A stretch of DNA of 64,000 nt, taken from Chloroflexota bacterium. GTDB taxonomy: Bacteria > Chloroflexota > Dehalococcoidia > Bin125. The stretch spans positions 62,001 to 126,000 of the forward strand of contig VXQT01000011.1 in the NCBI GenBank assembly GCA_009838915.1. The letters are read 5' to 3'. The notes under the pieces are model-generated. The model did not search any database. It was given only the letters and a program-made list of their open reading frames with translations, and had not been told where the DNA came from. Below are positions 32,162 to 40,760 of this stretch, piece after piece (within the stretch, counting starts at the first letter, position 1; the number at the start of each line of letters is the position of its first letter). A program made the translations under genes and the position numbers.

Positions 32162-33436
32162 CTAGTCGCGATCGGTCGCGGTCGTGCCGGCGGCTGCGCC
32201 TTCGACCAGAGCCTCAGGGTTGAGCGCCTTGAGCAGCGGGTCCTGGGTAACCAGGCCGAGGATGCTCGCCGTCTCACCGATCCGGTTGAAGCCGTGCTCG
32301 TGCAGGCGGTGCAGGTAGTCGTGGTACTGCTTCTCGCGCAACTTACGCAGCGCTTCGACGCCGGCGTCAAGCCGCTCGACGCCGTCGGCGTAGAGGACGG
32401 CCAGCGCTTCTCGCTCGAGCGGCGACTGAGCCAGCTCTGAGGAGAGGCCGCCTTCGGCCTTGATGAAGAAGATCGGCAGTTCCATTTCGGCTCGCTCGGC
32501 GTAACGGTTGTACCACTCGAGGTGCTTGAGGCCGTACTCAAGGTGTCGCTTGCTGTCTTCGGCGAGGCGGGCGAAGAGGTCGCGGTCAAAGTCCGAGCGC
32601 GCCCAGTCGGTTGCGCATTCGAACGTCGTCAGCTCGTACGACTTGTAGACCACATTGAGCGCGATCATCATGTCGGTGAAGGTCAGCGCCTGGTACCAGG
32701 TCTCGGAGACGTCGGAGAGCGGCGCCTTACCGATCGTCCCGGAGCCGTGCAGGGCGCGCTTGCGCAGCGCCTCGACCTTGCGGCCGGCGTCATAGACCTG
32801 GGTCGCGATGAAGAGCTTGACCTCGTGGAAGCCGTAAGAGACCTCCTCGAACCACTTGGAGAGGATTTTCTGCTCGGCAAGACCGTAGGTGGAGTAGACC
32901 GCGCAGATCTGTCCGGTTGCCCGCTCGACCTCGGGCGAAAGCTCTTCGCGGTTTTCCCAGTCGAGATCGGTGGCGGGAACCCAGCGGTCACGGATGGCGT
33001 CTTCGTAGAGGTCGGCGACACCCTCGGCCCAGACTTCTGTGCGGTCGTAGATCGAGTAGCTGGCCGGCATGTACATGCCCGGTACGGGTCGCGTGCCGCG
33101 CGGCATATCGTTGCGATACGTCCACACGTCCGGCACATGACCATAGGAGCCGATGTCGACGTCGCTGATGCGCAGGCCGTCCTCCGACGGGGTCGGCTTG
33201 AGGCCGGTTTCGCCGCCGTCCTCGAACATGATGAACTGCGCCTGCGCGAACGGGTGCTCAGGATCGGACTCCATGAAGTCGAGCCACTTGCTGATGCGAT
33301 CCGGCTCGATCGAGACGTTGAGGATGTTGTCGATCTGGCGACCGGAGGCCGAGGAGCTCTCGGCCCGCTCGATCATCTCGGCGGTCCAACCGCGCACCTG
33401 GGCGCGCATCTTCTGGGCGGGGGACAGTGCCGGCAT
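32162..33436 (-). CDS. Ferritin-fold protein related to diiron oxygenases, metal ligands lost
   Basis: A 424-residue helical protein that aligns by eye with the product of the gene upstream (33558-34592), including the shared GTQ/ATQ ... RKR core. At the four carboxylate positions of the homologue it has G185, A217, K265 and S295, and the first His is K220; only H298 remains. It therefore probably cannot bind a diiron centre and may serve as a structural or regulatory partner. AAAGGA lies upstream of the ATG. A repeat copy separates the two genes. Confidence 0.75.
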   Translation of the reverse strand: MPALSPAQKMRAQVRGWTAEMIERAESSSASGRQIDNILNVSIEPDRISKWLDFMESDPEHPFAQAQFIMFEDGGETGLKPTPSEDGLRISDVDIGSYGHVPDVWTYRNDMPRGTRPVPGMYMPASYSIYDRTEVWAEGVADLYEDAIRDRWVPATDLDWENREELSPEVERATGQICAVYSTYGLAEQKILSKWFEEVSYGFHEVKLFIATQVYDAGRKVEALRKRALHGSGTIGKAPLSDVSETWYQALTFTDMMIALNVVYKSYELTTFECATDWARSDFDRDLFARLAEDSKRHLEYGLKHLEWYNRYAERAEMELPIFFIKAEGGLSSELAQSPLEREALAVLYADGVERLDAGVEALRKLREKQYHDYLHRLHEHGFNRIGETASILGLVTQDPLLKALNPEALVEGAAAGTTATDRD

Positions 33437-33504
33437 GAGATTCCAGTCCTTTGCGGGCGATCCGTGCGGATTGCTGTTCGATTCTGTGCGGCTGTGGTCG
33501 AGCC

Positions 33505-33552
33505 GCCCCCCTCTGCCTTCGGCATCTCCCCCCGCTTCGCGGGGGGAGAGGG
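33505..33552. repeat. Double-hairpin repeat, copy 6
   Basis: Located between the two ferritin-fold genes, with stems TGCC-ttc-GGCA and CCCCCCGC-ttc-GCGGGGGG. It could act as a processing or termination site in a shared transcript. Confidence 0.9.
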
Positions 33553-33557
33553 GAAGA

Positions 33558-34592
33558 TTAGACCGTGATCAGTTCGCGCATGTCGGGGGCCATGCGGTCG
33601 AGGCGGTCGCCGAGGCCGACCACCTGGAGTCGGTGGTAGTACTCGTTGATCTGCTTCTTGCGCATCAGCATGACGAGGTTGTAACCCTCGTCGAGGTACT
33701 CGATGCCGCCGCCGGCGAGCACGGCCAGCGCCTCACCGGTAATCGGGTTGGTCGTCAGGCCGGCCTGCGTGTTCTGCACGGTCTCGTTAATGTCGAGGTA
33801 GTGGTGCAGTTCTTCCTTGCGCCAGGGCTGCGTCTCGACGGTGTACTTGGTGTGCGTGACGCCGAACGCGAGGTGGCGCGATTCGTCCTGCGCGGAGAGG
33901 CGGAACATGCGCTTCTCTGCCTCGTTCTGTCCGATCAGCTCGCCCATGCGGAAGAGCGACTGGACCAGACCCTCGGCGAACAGGTGGAGGATCGCGGTCA
34001 TCTCGGTGAAGTCGTCAATCGCGAGCAGACCGACGGCGCCCAGACCGGCCGGGGACATCCCGCCGCCGTTGACGAGGACGCGCTTGCGGAACACGTCGAG
34101 GTGGCGCGCTTCGTCCATGAGCTGGGTGCCGAGGAAGAGCTGCGACTCAAAGAAGTCCGGGTGAACCGTCTCGAGGAAGCGACCGGGCACGTCGCCGGCG
34201 ATGAACTCGACCTGGGTGAGGAAGGTGCACAACGTGCACATCGCCTTCTCAATGTCGTCGGGCTGGTCGCCGATGGTGTCCCAGGGAATGTCGCGAGCCG
34301 AGGACCACTGGCGCTGCAGGGCCTCTTCGTAGAGCAGCATCGCCGACTCGGACCAGACGTCGCCCTTGTCGCGGTACTGGCGGGCGTGGGCGTTCGAGCG
34401 GGGATCGGCCTCGATGCCGCGCGGCGCGAAGGAGCGCACATCGGCCTGGTCGAGATCATCGACGCCGGCCATGCGCTGGTTGATCGACTGCAGAGTGACT
34501 CCCTTGCGGCCGGCCTTGACTTCGAACTCGTCGTCGGTCTCCAGGTTCAGCCAGTCAAGGTTGAGTCCCGGGTTCTCGATCGCGGTGACCAT
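33558..34592 (-). CDS. Diiron ferritin-like oxygenase or oxidase (R2-like fold)
   Basis: A 344-residue helical protein with the complete ligand set of a carboxylate-bridged diiron site: E129 (TQVEF), E161 and H164 (DEARH), E208 (FAEG) and E237 and H240 (DESRH). The pattern E...ExxH...E...ExxH is shared by ribonucleotide reductase R2, R2-like ligand-binding oxidases and AurF-like N-oxygenases. Full radical-generating tyrosine placement cannot be judged. CAGGAA precedes the ATG. Its reaction is unknown; pairing with the ligand-less homologue downstream suggests a heteromer. Confidence 0.82.
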   Translation of the reverse strand: MVTAIENPGLNLDWLNLETDDEFEVKAGRKGVTLQSINQRMAGVDDLDQADVRSFAPRGIEADPRSNAHARQYRDKGDVWSESAMLLYEEALQRQWSSARDIPWDTIGDQPDDIEKAMCTLCTFLTQVEFIAGDVPGRFLETVHPDFFESQLFLGTQLMDEARHLDVFRKRVLVNGGGMSPAGLGAVGLLAIDDFTEMTAILHLFAEGLVQSLFRMGELIGQNEAEKRMFRLSAQDESRHLAFGVTHTKYTVETQPWRKEELHHYLDINETVQNTQAGLTTNPITGEALAVLAGGGIEYLDEGYNLVMLMRKKQINEYYHRLQVVGLGDRLDRMAPDMRELITV

Positions 34593-34663
34593 GGTCTGTT
34601 CCTGTCTTCATCCAGCGCAACGCGCCGATCTGTTCGGTTGCCTCAAGCCTACCAGCTAGCGCG

Positions 34664-36898
34664 CTATGGCTGGGCGGTGGAGATATCAAAGCTCGCGCGC
34701 AGGAAGTTGACCAGGTCCCAGCGTTCCTGGTCGGACAGTTGCGGCGACCAGGCAGGCATCCCGGTCCCGCGAATGCCGTCCGTGATCCAGGCGAACAGCA
34801 CACCGTCGGGATGGAAGGGCACATGAACGGTGAAGTTCGCCGGCGGCGCTGGCAGCGTGTCGGCGAGGGGGCCGTCGCCCGCGCCTTGCTCGCCGTGACA
34901 GGAGGCGCAGTTGCGAGCGAAGAGGGCCTCGCCGCGGTTAATCGACTCCTCCGTTCGCACCACGGGATTGGCCAGGGTGCGGCCCGGCTCGACGTGTAGT
35001 CCGGTCAGCAGGACGACCGCGACGATCAGTCCCAGCACGCCGCCGGCGAAGGCGGCATCGCCGCCGCGCGGTCCCCAGCGGGCGCGGATCTGCGGTCTGT
35101 TGATCCAGGCCAGAGCAGCAATCAGGAACGCCCAGAGCGCACCAACGCCGTTCCAGTCCATCTGTGTCAGCGGCAACGCGAGCGCGCCACCACGGTCGGC
35201 GGCAAACGGCGACGCCTGGTAGCCCGACTCAACGCTGCTGCGAACTCCCGCGATCAGGTCGTTGCCTGAGGCGCGGCGCATCTCCATCTCCACGGTCCAC
35301 TCGCCGGGCAGGCCAAAGTACGCGCCCTCGAGCTGGAATCGACCATCCGCGAGCCTGGAGGTTGCGACAGTTACCGGCCCGACGCTGCGGTCCTGGTAGC
35401 GGAAACGCAGGAGCATGACTTCCACCAGGTTTTCCGACGGTGCATCTACAGTCGCGGTCCAGGTGTTGAATCCGACCAGGTTGGGGGAGATCTCCAGGGA
35501 GGCCACTACGTCACCTCGGGCGACGGTCTCGAGGATCGTGTTGTCCTTCTGCTCGACCTCGGGCTGGGCGCTCGCCGGCGAGGGAAGCTGGGTGAGCACG
35601 CCGGAAACGGCGATCACGACGAGCCCGAGGGCTACTTCGGCTCGCATCATTCGGGAGAATCTGCGGACCAGGACCGGGTCAGAACCGGCCGCCTGGGCAT
35701 CACGGGGCCGCAGCAGGAATGCGTTGGCGGCGGCGGCGGCGAAGAGCAATGCCAAAAAGACCAGCTTGACGATGAAGGCCGCGCCCCAATCGGTCTCGGC
35801 AATGCCGTCGATGTCGGGAATCTGGATCAGCGCCGAAAGTAGTCCGGCGGCCACGAGGATCGGGACGAGTAGCGCGGCCGCGATTGAGAATCGACGCACG
35901 GACTCGATCCGGTCGGCGCGATTCGCGCGAATGGCAATCAACAGCGCGGCGAGTCCGCCGATCCAGATGGCGACCGCCGCCAGGTGGAGCGCATCGAACA
36001 GCGTGCCCCAGATCCAGCCGGAGCCGATCGCCGCGCCGTGCGAGATTGCGGATGTCGAGGAGAGCCATGCGATGGCAATGACCGCAAGGACAACGAGGAT
36101 GGGCCGCCCCCCTCTGTCGCTCCGCGACATCTCCCCCCGCTGCGCGGGGGGAGAGCGGAGAGTGAGGAAGGAGAGAGTTAGCCCTGCGACGCTCAGGGCA
36201 TACCAGCGTTGTTGCAACCAGAGTCCGTTGCGGGAGTCGAAGAGGACATCCCCGAGGAACCCGATGTCGCCGAGCCGCAGCGCTCCGGCGATCGCCTCGT
36301 AGCCGGTGGTGACAAGTCCGACGACGACGGCCAGCGACATGAGCGGCACGAGCGGCGGCAAAGGTGAGGGCCGCAGCAACGCCGACACGAACACCGCGCC
36401 CACGAACAGGACGAGCGCGCCGAGGCCGATGGCCTTGACGGCGGAATCGGCGGCGACCGGCGGGCCGGGGCGATCGAGGTTGACCTCGACGCCGCTACCG
36501 GCCGGCGCCGAGCCGTCGGGATTAAGCACGGAGAACACGTAGGAGCCGGTCCAGGTGTGGCCGTCGACCTCGGAGAGCGTCTCCCAGACCACCGTGTAGA
36601 CGCCGGGATCGAGCCGCAGCACGCGAACGCTCATCTGCGTCGGCACGGCATCGGAGAACTCGGTCGAGCCGATGTCGCGGCGCTGTCCGCCGCTGTCCAG
36701 CACCTCGACGGAGCTGTGACTGCGCTGGAGTTGCTCGGTCATGAACAGCGTGATCCGCGTTGGCGACTCGCGCAGCGAGGCATTGATCGGCGGGTCGGCG
36801 CGGGCGAGCAGCGCGTGCGCCTCGGCGTCTCGTGTCGTGACCAGCGCGCTCGCCAGCACGGTCAGGGCCACTGCTACAAGCAGAGCAACGCGCTTCAT
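34664..36898 (-). CDS. CopC-CopD-cytochrome c fusion protein
   Basis: A 744-residue multidomain protein. A signal peptide ends at DAEA, leaving a mature N-terminal His (H28), the usual first copper ligand of CopC; DGHTWTG (H114) gives a second. CopC spans about 28-125. A CopD-like membrane region with several helices and LHLAAVAIWIGG follows (about 165-450), then an extracytoplasmic beta domain, another helix and a cytochrome c domain with CASCH (C664, C667, H668) and axial Met in GTGMPAW. Residues about 248-265 are encoded by a dispersed repeat. The ATG at 36898 overlaps the upstream stop (ATGA). It probably handles copper coupled to electron transfer. Confidence 0.88.
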   Translation of the reverse strand: MKRVALLVAVALTVLASALVTTRDAEAHALLARADPPINASLRESPTRITLFMTEQLQRSHSSVEVLDSGGQRRDIGSTEFSDAVPTQMSVRVLRLDPGVYTVVWETLSEVDGHTWTGSYVFSVLNPDGSAPAGSGVEVNLDRPGPPVAADSAVKAIGLGALVLFVGAVFVSALLRPSPLPPLVPLMSLAVVVGLVTTGYEAIAGALRLGDIGFLGDVLFDSRNGLWLQQRWYALSVAGLTLSFLTLRSPPAQRGEMSRSDRGGRPILVVLAVIAIAWLSSTSAISHGAAIGSGWIWGTLFDALHLAAVAIWIGGLAALLIAIRANRADRIESVRRFSIAAALLVPILVAAGLLSALIQIPDIDGIAETDWGAAFIVKLVFLALLFAAAAANAFLLRPRDAQAAGSDPVLVRRFSRMMRAEVALGLVVIAVSGVLTQLPSPASAQPEVEQKDNTILETVARGDVVASLEISPNLVGFNTWTATVDAPSENLVEVMLLRFRYQDRSVGPVTVATSRLADGRFQLEGAYFGLPGEWTVEMEMRRASGNDLIAGVRSSVESGYQASPFAADRGGALALPLTQMDWNGVGALWAFLIAALAWINRPQIRARWGPRGGDAAFAGGVLGLIVAVVLLTGLHVEPGRTLANPVVRTEESINRGEALFARNCASCHGEQGAGDGPLADTLPAPPANFTVHVPFHPDGVLFAWITDGIRGTGMPAWSPQLSDQERWDLVNFLRASFDISTAQP
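36106..36155. repeat. Double-hairpin repeat, copy 7, inside a coding sequence
   Basis: A full copy lies within the CopC-CopD-cytochrome c gene. Stems are TGTCGC-tcc-GCGACA and CCCCCCGC-tgc-GCGGGGGG. It keeps the frame open and encodes a hydrophilic loop (SPPAQRGEMSRSDRGGR) between two membrane helices. Confidence 0.88.
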
Positions 36899-37911
36899 TG
36901 CGTCGCGTCCGCACGCTCGAAGACCGACTCGCGAAGGGCCGCCCACTCCTCGTCGCTGACGGTTCCCAGCCAGTCGATCCAGCCGTGAAACTCGCCCGGC
37001 GCAACGGCGTACGCCGGTTCAAGAGAAGTAGTGGAGATCAGGTAGGTGCCGAACGCGCCGAAGACCAGCGCGTGACGGCCGTCGCTGGAGAGTGTGAAGT
37101 CGGGCTGGTCCTCGCTGACGGCGGCGATCTGCCTCAGATCACCGCTGGTCAGGTCGACGCGCCAGATGTCCTCAGGCCCATTCAGCCCAAGCGCCACCGC
37201 AGAGACCTGGGGTAGATACTGGCCGGCCGAGAACAGTACGCTCCCGCCGTCGGCGCTGAATCGGGGAATCCGATACGGCCTGGGCTGCCAGGTGCGTTCC
37301 GGATCGAGGACCGTCTCGAATCCATCCTCCAGCCGCCGCACCACCAGGTGCGGGTCGCCGCTGTACGGCGCGCTGACGAACACGATCCGTGCGCCGTCAG
37401 GTGAGATGGCAGCATCGCGGGCATCGGCGCGAAGGAGTTCGATCAATCCGCTGCGAAGGTCCAGGCGCTTCACGCTGATCGGCTCGGCTACCGGTTCGTG
37501 CGTGAAGATCAGGGCGTGGCCATCGGGCGTCCAGCGCGGGTTCCAAACGAACTCGGCGGCGCCGTCTCGTGCGACGACAGTTCGCTGCGTTGGTTCGTTG
37601 ATGTTGGAGACCGCCAGGTCCGTGCCGATCGTCGCGCCTTCCGCGTGCGTGAGCTGGAACACGACGTAGGCCACCTGCGTACCGTCAGGTGAGATGGCCG
37701 GGTGGAGCAGCTGCTGTTCTTGTCCTGCCGCTATCAACAGGCGCGGGCCCTCATCGTCCTGAATCCAGAGGTCGACGCCGACGGTGAAGACAAGCAGTCC
37801 CGGAACGGGAATGCGGCGCTCGCCGTGATCAGATTCGCTCGCTCCACCGCAGCCGACGAGCAGGATGGCGAACGCGGACAAGGCAGCTGCGAGGCTGAGG
37901 GCGGGGTGCAT
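36895..37911 (-). CDS. Beta-propeller lipoprotein (TolB/PD40-like)
   Basis: A 338-residue exported protein with a lipobox (LLVGCGG, Cys about residue 21) for lipid anchoring. The body contains repeated TolB-type propeller blades: AISPDGTQVAYVV, WTPDGHALIFTH, ISPDGARIVFVS, FSADGGSVLFSA and LSSDGRHALVFG. Such domains bind peptides or proteins in the periplasm or on the outer surface. It overlaps the CopC gene upstream by one base and the fusion gene downstream by four, so it is part of the copper operon. A specific role is not deducible. Confidence 0.82.
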   Translation of the reverse strand: MHPALSLAAALSAFAILLVGCGGASESDHGERRIPVPGLLVFTVGVDLWIQDDEGPRLLIAAGQEQQLLHPAISPDGTQVAYVVFQLTHAEGATIGTDLAVSNINEPTQRTVVARDGAAEFVWNPRWTPDGHALIFTHEPVAEPISVKRLDLRSGLIELLRADARDAAISPDGARIVFVSAPYSGDPHLVVRRLEDGFETVLDPERTWQPRPYRIPRFSADGGSVLFSAGQYLPQVSAVALGLNGPEDIWRVDLTSGDLRQIAAVSEDQPDFTLSSDGRHALVFGAFGTYLISTTSLEPAYAVAPGEFHGWIDWLGTVSDEEWAALRESVFERADATQ

Positions 37912-38579
37912 CAGTCGGCCCGTCTGCGTTGCCCCAGACGGTAGCTCAGGGCTGCGACGAGTAGGAATCCTGCTGTAGCGCCCACGGCCAACCAGATCAC
38001 TGGGCCAGCATCGATCGAGACATCGTCATTCTCTGACGCACGCACTACGACTGGCGGTTCCGTGCTCGGAGTGTCCGATGCTGCCGGCTCCTCAGGCCCG
38101 TCGCCGGAATAGAAGACAAGCAGATCGCCGGCAATCCGCCGATCGTCGCTCTGTTCAGCGGCCGTCGGCTCGCGTGTGACGTAGAAGGGATAAGAGCCCG
38201 AGTCCTCGTCGCCGTCCTCGGCCGACAGATTGGTCCAGGAGACCAGATAGCGACCGGGCGCGAGCTGGCGCGTGACATCAGCCGTCATCAGCTTGCGATC
38301 CTCGTTGCCGATTCGCGCCTGAGTGACTTCAATTGCATTGCCCGAATCGGCGTGGCGCAGGCTGATCGCGTTGGCGCCTTCGCGGCGGAAGAGTTCCTGG
38401 GTGAAGCGGATGCTGATCTCATCCGGCGACTCCGACAGCACCTCGGCGAAACCCGGCGACGAAGATTCGTAGGCCGCGTGCGCCGATGCGCCAGGCGTGA
38501 ACAGCAAACCGGCGGCCGTGCTCACCAGCAGGGCCAGCAGCAGCGGCAACGAGCGTCGCTTATTCGTCGTGACCACCAT
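37911..38579 (-). CDS. CopC-domain protein with C-terminal membrane anchor
   Basis: A 222-residue protein with a signal peptide ending GASA, giving a mature N-terminal His (H34) as in CopC. The CopC Ig-like fold covers about residues 34-135 (PGFAEVLSESPDEISIRFTQ). The second canonical ligand DGH is changed to DGD (AEDGDEDSG), so copper affinity may be altered. A linker and one transmembrane helix (WLAVGATAGFLLVAALSYRLG) with a basic tail follow. It overlaps the next gene downstream by one base. Confidence 0.85.
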   Translation of the reverse strand: MVVTTNKRRSLPLLLALLVSTAAGLLFTPGASAHAAYESSSPGFAEVLSESPDEISIRFTQELFRREGANAISLRHADSGNAIEVTQARIGNEDRKLMTADVTRQLAPGRYLVSWTNLSAEDGDEDSGSYPFYVTREPTAAEQSDDRRIAGDLLVFYSGDGPEEPAASDTPSTEPPVVVRASENDDVSIDAGPVIWLAVGATAGFLLVAALSYRLGQRRRAD

Positions 38580-39087
38580 GAGGATCGTCGTGCATCGGAG
38601 GTTCGAGACCGGCCAGTTCGGGCACGGCAGGTAGCGACTCGTTGCTCAGCCATGCTTCGAGCGTCGCCTCAAAGGTATGCGCGAGCGCGTGGACGATCTT
38701 GGACGGCTCGGCGGCGGCCTGAGCACTGTCCTCCCGGAACGCCACCAGCAGCGCGTCGATCCAGTCGGCATACTGCGTCACGTGCTCTTGCAGCTCGAGC
38801 GGCCAATCGACCCAGCCCAGCGTCTCGTGGGCTCGGGTCGCCCAGATCACGGCGTCGGCGGTAATTCGCTGTTCGTTACGCACTATCGCGTCGAGATGGT
38901 GATAGCGCAGAGGATTCAGTGGTTCGAGCGCGGCGATGATCTGGGCGCGCTGGGCGGCCTCGGTCGCGCGGGCCGCCTCGACCTGCGCTTCTTCGATGTC
39001 GTCTTCGAAGGTCGGTCGGCAGGCGCTGAGGGTCAGACCTAAGACCAGCGGCAAGGCAATCGCCAGGAGGAAGCGATGTTGTCTCAT
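38560..39087 (-). CDS. Lipoprotein with histidine-rich tail
   Basis: A 175-residue lipoprotein with lipobox LSACRP (Cys about residue 23). The body is mostly alpha-helical with an Ala/Glu-rich segment and several His (RYHHLD) and Trp residues. The C-terminus MHDDPHGGHDE is a likely metal-binding tail, suggesting copper capture. No family is recognised. It is the first gene of the copper operon and overlaps the CopC gene by 20 nt. The start is supported by a TATGCT box upstream. Confidence 0.7.
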   Translation of the reverse strand: MRQHRFLLAIALPLVLGLTLSACRPTFEDDIEEAQVEAARATEAAQRAQIIAALEPLNPLRYHHLDAIVRNEQRITADAVIWATRAHETLGWVDWPLELQEHVTQYADWIDALLVAFREDSAQAAAEPSKIVHALAHTFEATLEAWLSNESLPAVPELAGLEPPMHDDPHGGHDE

Positions 39088-39095
39088 CTAGACTG

Positions 39096-39101
39096 AGCAT
39101 A
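39096..39101 (-). promoter_or_regulatory. TANNNT box before the copper operon
   Basis: On the minus strand TATGCT ends 8 nt before the ATG of the first operon gene. There is no clear ribosome binding site, so a leaderless transcript is likely. A weak TTGTTC sequence lies upstream, too close for a standard -35. Confidence 0.4.
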
Positions 39102-39186
39102 CGCGCAGTTCCGTCGAACAAGGCGGTTCGAGCTGACTGCAGACCAACACCAAAACAACAGCTAACACACCAAGCGAGGCAGCAGC

Positions 39187-39546
39187 ATGTATCTGGCCAT
39201 GAACCGATTCACGGTCAACGTTGAGCGCGAGGCGGAGTGGGAACAAATCTGGAAGGACCGCGAGACGTATCTCAAGGAAGTGCCGGGTTTCGTCCAGTTC
39301 ATGCTGCTGCGCGGCGCGGAGCCGGGCGACTACATCTCGTATTCGGCCTGGGAAAGCCAGGCTGCCTTCTACGCATGGACCCAGTCGGAAGCGTTCCGCA
39401 AGGGCCACGCCCAGGGCACCGTCGCCGGCGTGCTGATGAGTCCGCCGCAGCTCGGCCTTTACGAGCCGGTGATCAACGAAACCGCCTCCACGCGAGAGCT
39501 GACCGACACGTCGCCAGACCCGAATCGGCGCGGTCCTCGGCACTAG
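39187..39546 (+). CDS. Antibiotic-biosynthesis-monooxygenase-fold protein, IsdG-like heme-degrading candidate
   Basis: A 119-residue ferredoxin-like dimeric-fold protein. The residues used by IsdG/IsdI for heme degradation are aligned here: N6 (MNRF), W64 and H74 (AWTQSEAFRKGH), and the WES segment follows the central strand. This suggests release of iron from heme, but many ABM proteins have other substrates. The C-terminal 25 residues are a polar extension. It is divergently placed from the copper operon. GAGGCAG lies upstream of the ATG. Confidence 0.75.
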   Translation: MYLAMNRFTVNVEREAEWEQIWKDRETYLKEVPGFVQFMLLRGAEPGDYISYSAWESQAAFYAWTQSEAFRKGHAQGTVAGVLMSPPQLGLYEPVINETASTRELTDTSPDPNRRGPRH

Positions 39547-39675
39547 CGAAGTTGCCCTGTAGGCGAGTTGCCGTCTTTCGGAAGCTATAGACCCGCGATG
39601 GTAGCCTGTGTCTACCTGTGAAATTTTTCCCGCTCGGCTCACGGGTAGACGAGTGGGCAGAGAGGAACACCAGAC

Positions 39676-40578
39676 ATGGGAATGCTTGATGGCCGCGTGG
39701 CGATCGTTACCGGCGCCGGGCGCGGCATCGGCGCAGAGACGGCGAAGCTGTTCGCCTCCGAGGGCGCCAAGGTGGTCGTCAACGACCTTGGCGGCGCCGT
39801 AGACGGCAGCGGCGGCGCGTCCGGGCCGGCAGACGAGGTCGTCGCCGCGATCCGCGACGCCGGCGGCGAAGCGGTGTCCAACTACTCCTCGGTCTCCGAC
39901 TACAACGCGGCCGAGGGCATCGTCAAAGACGCGCTGGACAACTTCGGCGACCTCGACATCGTCGTCAACACCGCCGGCATCCTGCGCGACCGGATGGTCT
40001 TCAACATGACCGAAGCCGAGTGGGACGCCGTCGTCGACGTGCATATGAAGGGTCACTTCAACCTCACCAAGTACGCCGCGATCCACTGGCGCTCGGAGCG
40101 CAAGGGTCACTACCGACTGATCAACTTCTCCTCCGTCTCCGGCATCTTCGGCGCACCGGGCCAGCCCAACTACGCGGCGGCCAAAATGGGCATTGTCGGT
40201 TTCACCTACAGCTGCGCCAATGCGCTGGGCCGCTATGGCGCGACCGCCAACGCGATCTCGCCCGGCGCCTCGACGCGAATGACCGACACCGTGCCTGAGG
40301 AGCGCCGCGGCGCAGGTTCGGTAGGAGACTCGTCCGAGGAAGACCCCCAGCGCTCGCCGGCCAACGTCGCCGTGCCGCTGGTCTACATGGCCTCCGAACA
40401 GTCCGACTGGCTGACCGGCCAGATTGTCGGCGCATCCGGCTACGAGCTACAGCTCTTCAACAAGCCCGCGGTGATCCGCCAGGTGCGCGGCACCGAGCGC
40501 TGGACGGTCGAGGGCGCGGCTCAACAGATCGAGGAACTGTTCAAGCCGGCCGTCACCGGCGGCGGCTTCTTCGGGTAG
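39676..40578 (+). CDS. SDR-family 3-hydroxyacyl-CoA dehydrogenase-like protein (copy 1)
   Basis: A 300-residue SDR resembling the dehydrogenase unit of peroxisomal multifunctional enzyme 2. TGAGRGIG binds the cofactor, VVNDLGGAVDGSG follows, and the catalytic Ser and YAAAK are at about residues 154-176. The C-terminal extension beyond the SDR core (about 60 residues) is shared with the gene downstream. It probably acts on 3-hydroxyacyl-CoA. GAGAGGAA precedes the ATG. A tandem paralogue follows after a repeat region. Confidence 0.88.
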   Translation: MGMLDGRVAIVTGAGRGIGAETAKLFASEGAKVVVNDLGGAVDGSGGASGPADEVVAAIRDAGGEAVSNYSSVSDYNAAEGIVKDALDNFGDLDIVVNTAGILRDRMVFNMTEAEWDAVVDVHMKGHFNLTKYAAIHWRSERKGHYRLINFSSVSGIFGAPGQPNYAAAKMGIVGFTYSCANALGRYGATANAISPGASTRMTDTVPEERRGAGSVGDSSEEDPQRSPANVAVPLVYMASEQSDWLTGQIVGASGYELQLFNKPAVIRQVRGTERWTVEGAAQQIEELFKPAVTGGGFFG

Positions 40579-40588
40579 CGTTTCTCCT

Positions 40589-40700
40589 TCTCCCCCCGCT
40601 CTGCGGGGGGAGATGTCACGGAGTGACAGAGGGGGGCTCGCACTTCAGCGCAAGTAGCGCTGCACCCCCCTTCAGTCCCCCCGCCTTCGCGGGGGCAGGC
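40589..40700. repeat. Double-hairpin repeat, copy 8, and a related GC-rich repeat
   Basis: Copy 8 (40589-40636) has CCCCCCGC-tct-GCGGGGGG and TGTCAC-gga-GTGACA. It is followed by a different palindromic stretch, CCCCCGC-cttc-GCGGGGG (about 40677-40695). Both lie between the tandem SDR genes. Confidence 0.85.
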
Positions 40701-40760
40701 TCTACGGGACAGCTTCCCCCAAGAGCGAAGCGGGTGGACCGACAGAAAGGAACCAACATC

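Noticed and set aside
33505..33552. Repeat copy considered as a simple rho-independent terminator
   Set aside because: It lacks a T-run and the same element occurs inside a coding sequence, so termination is not its only role.
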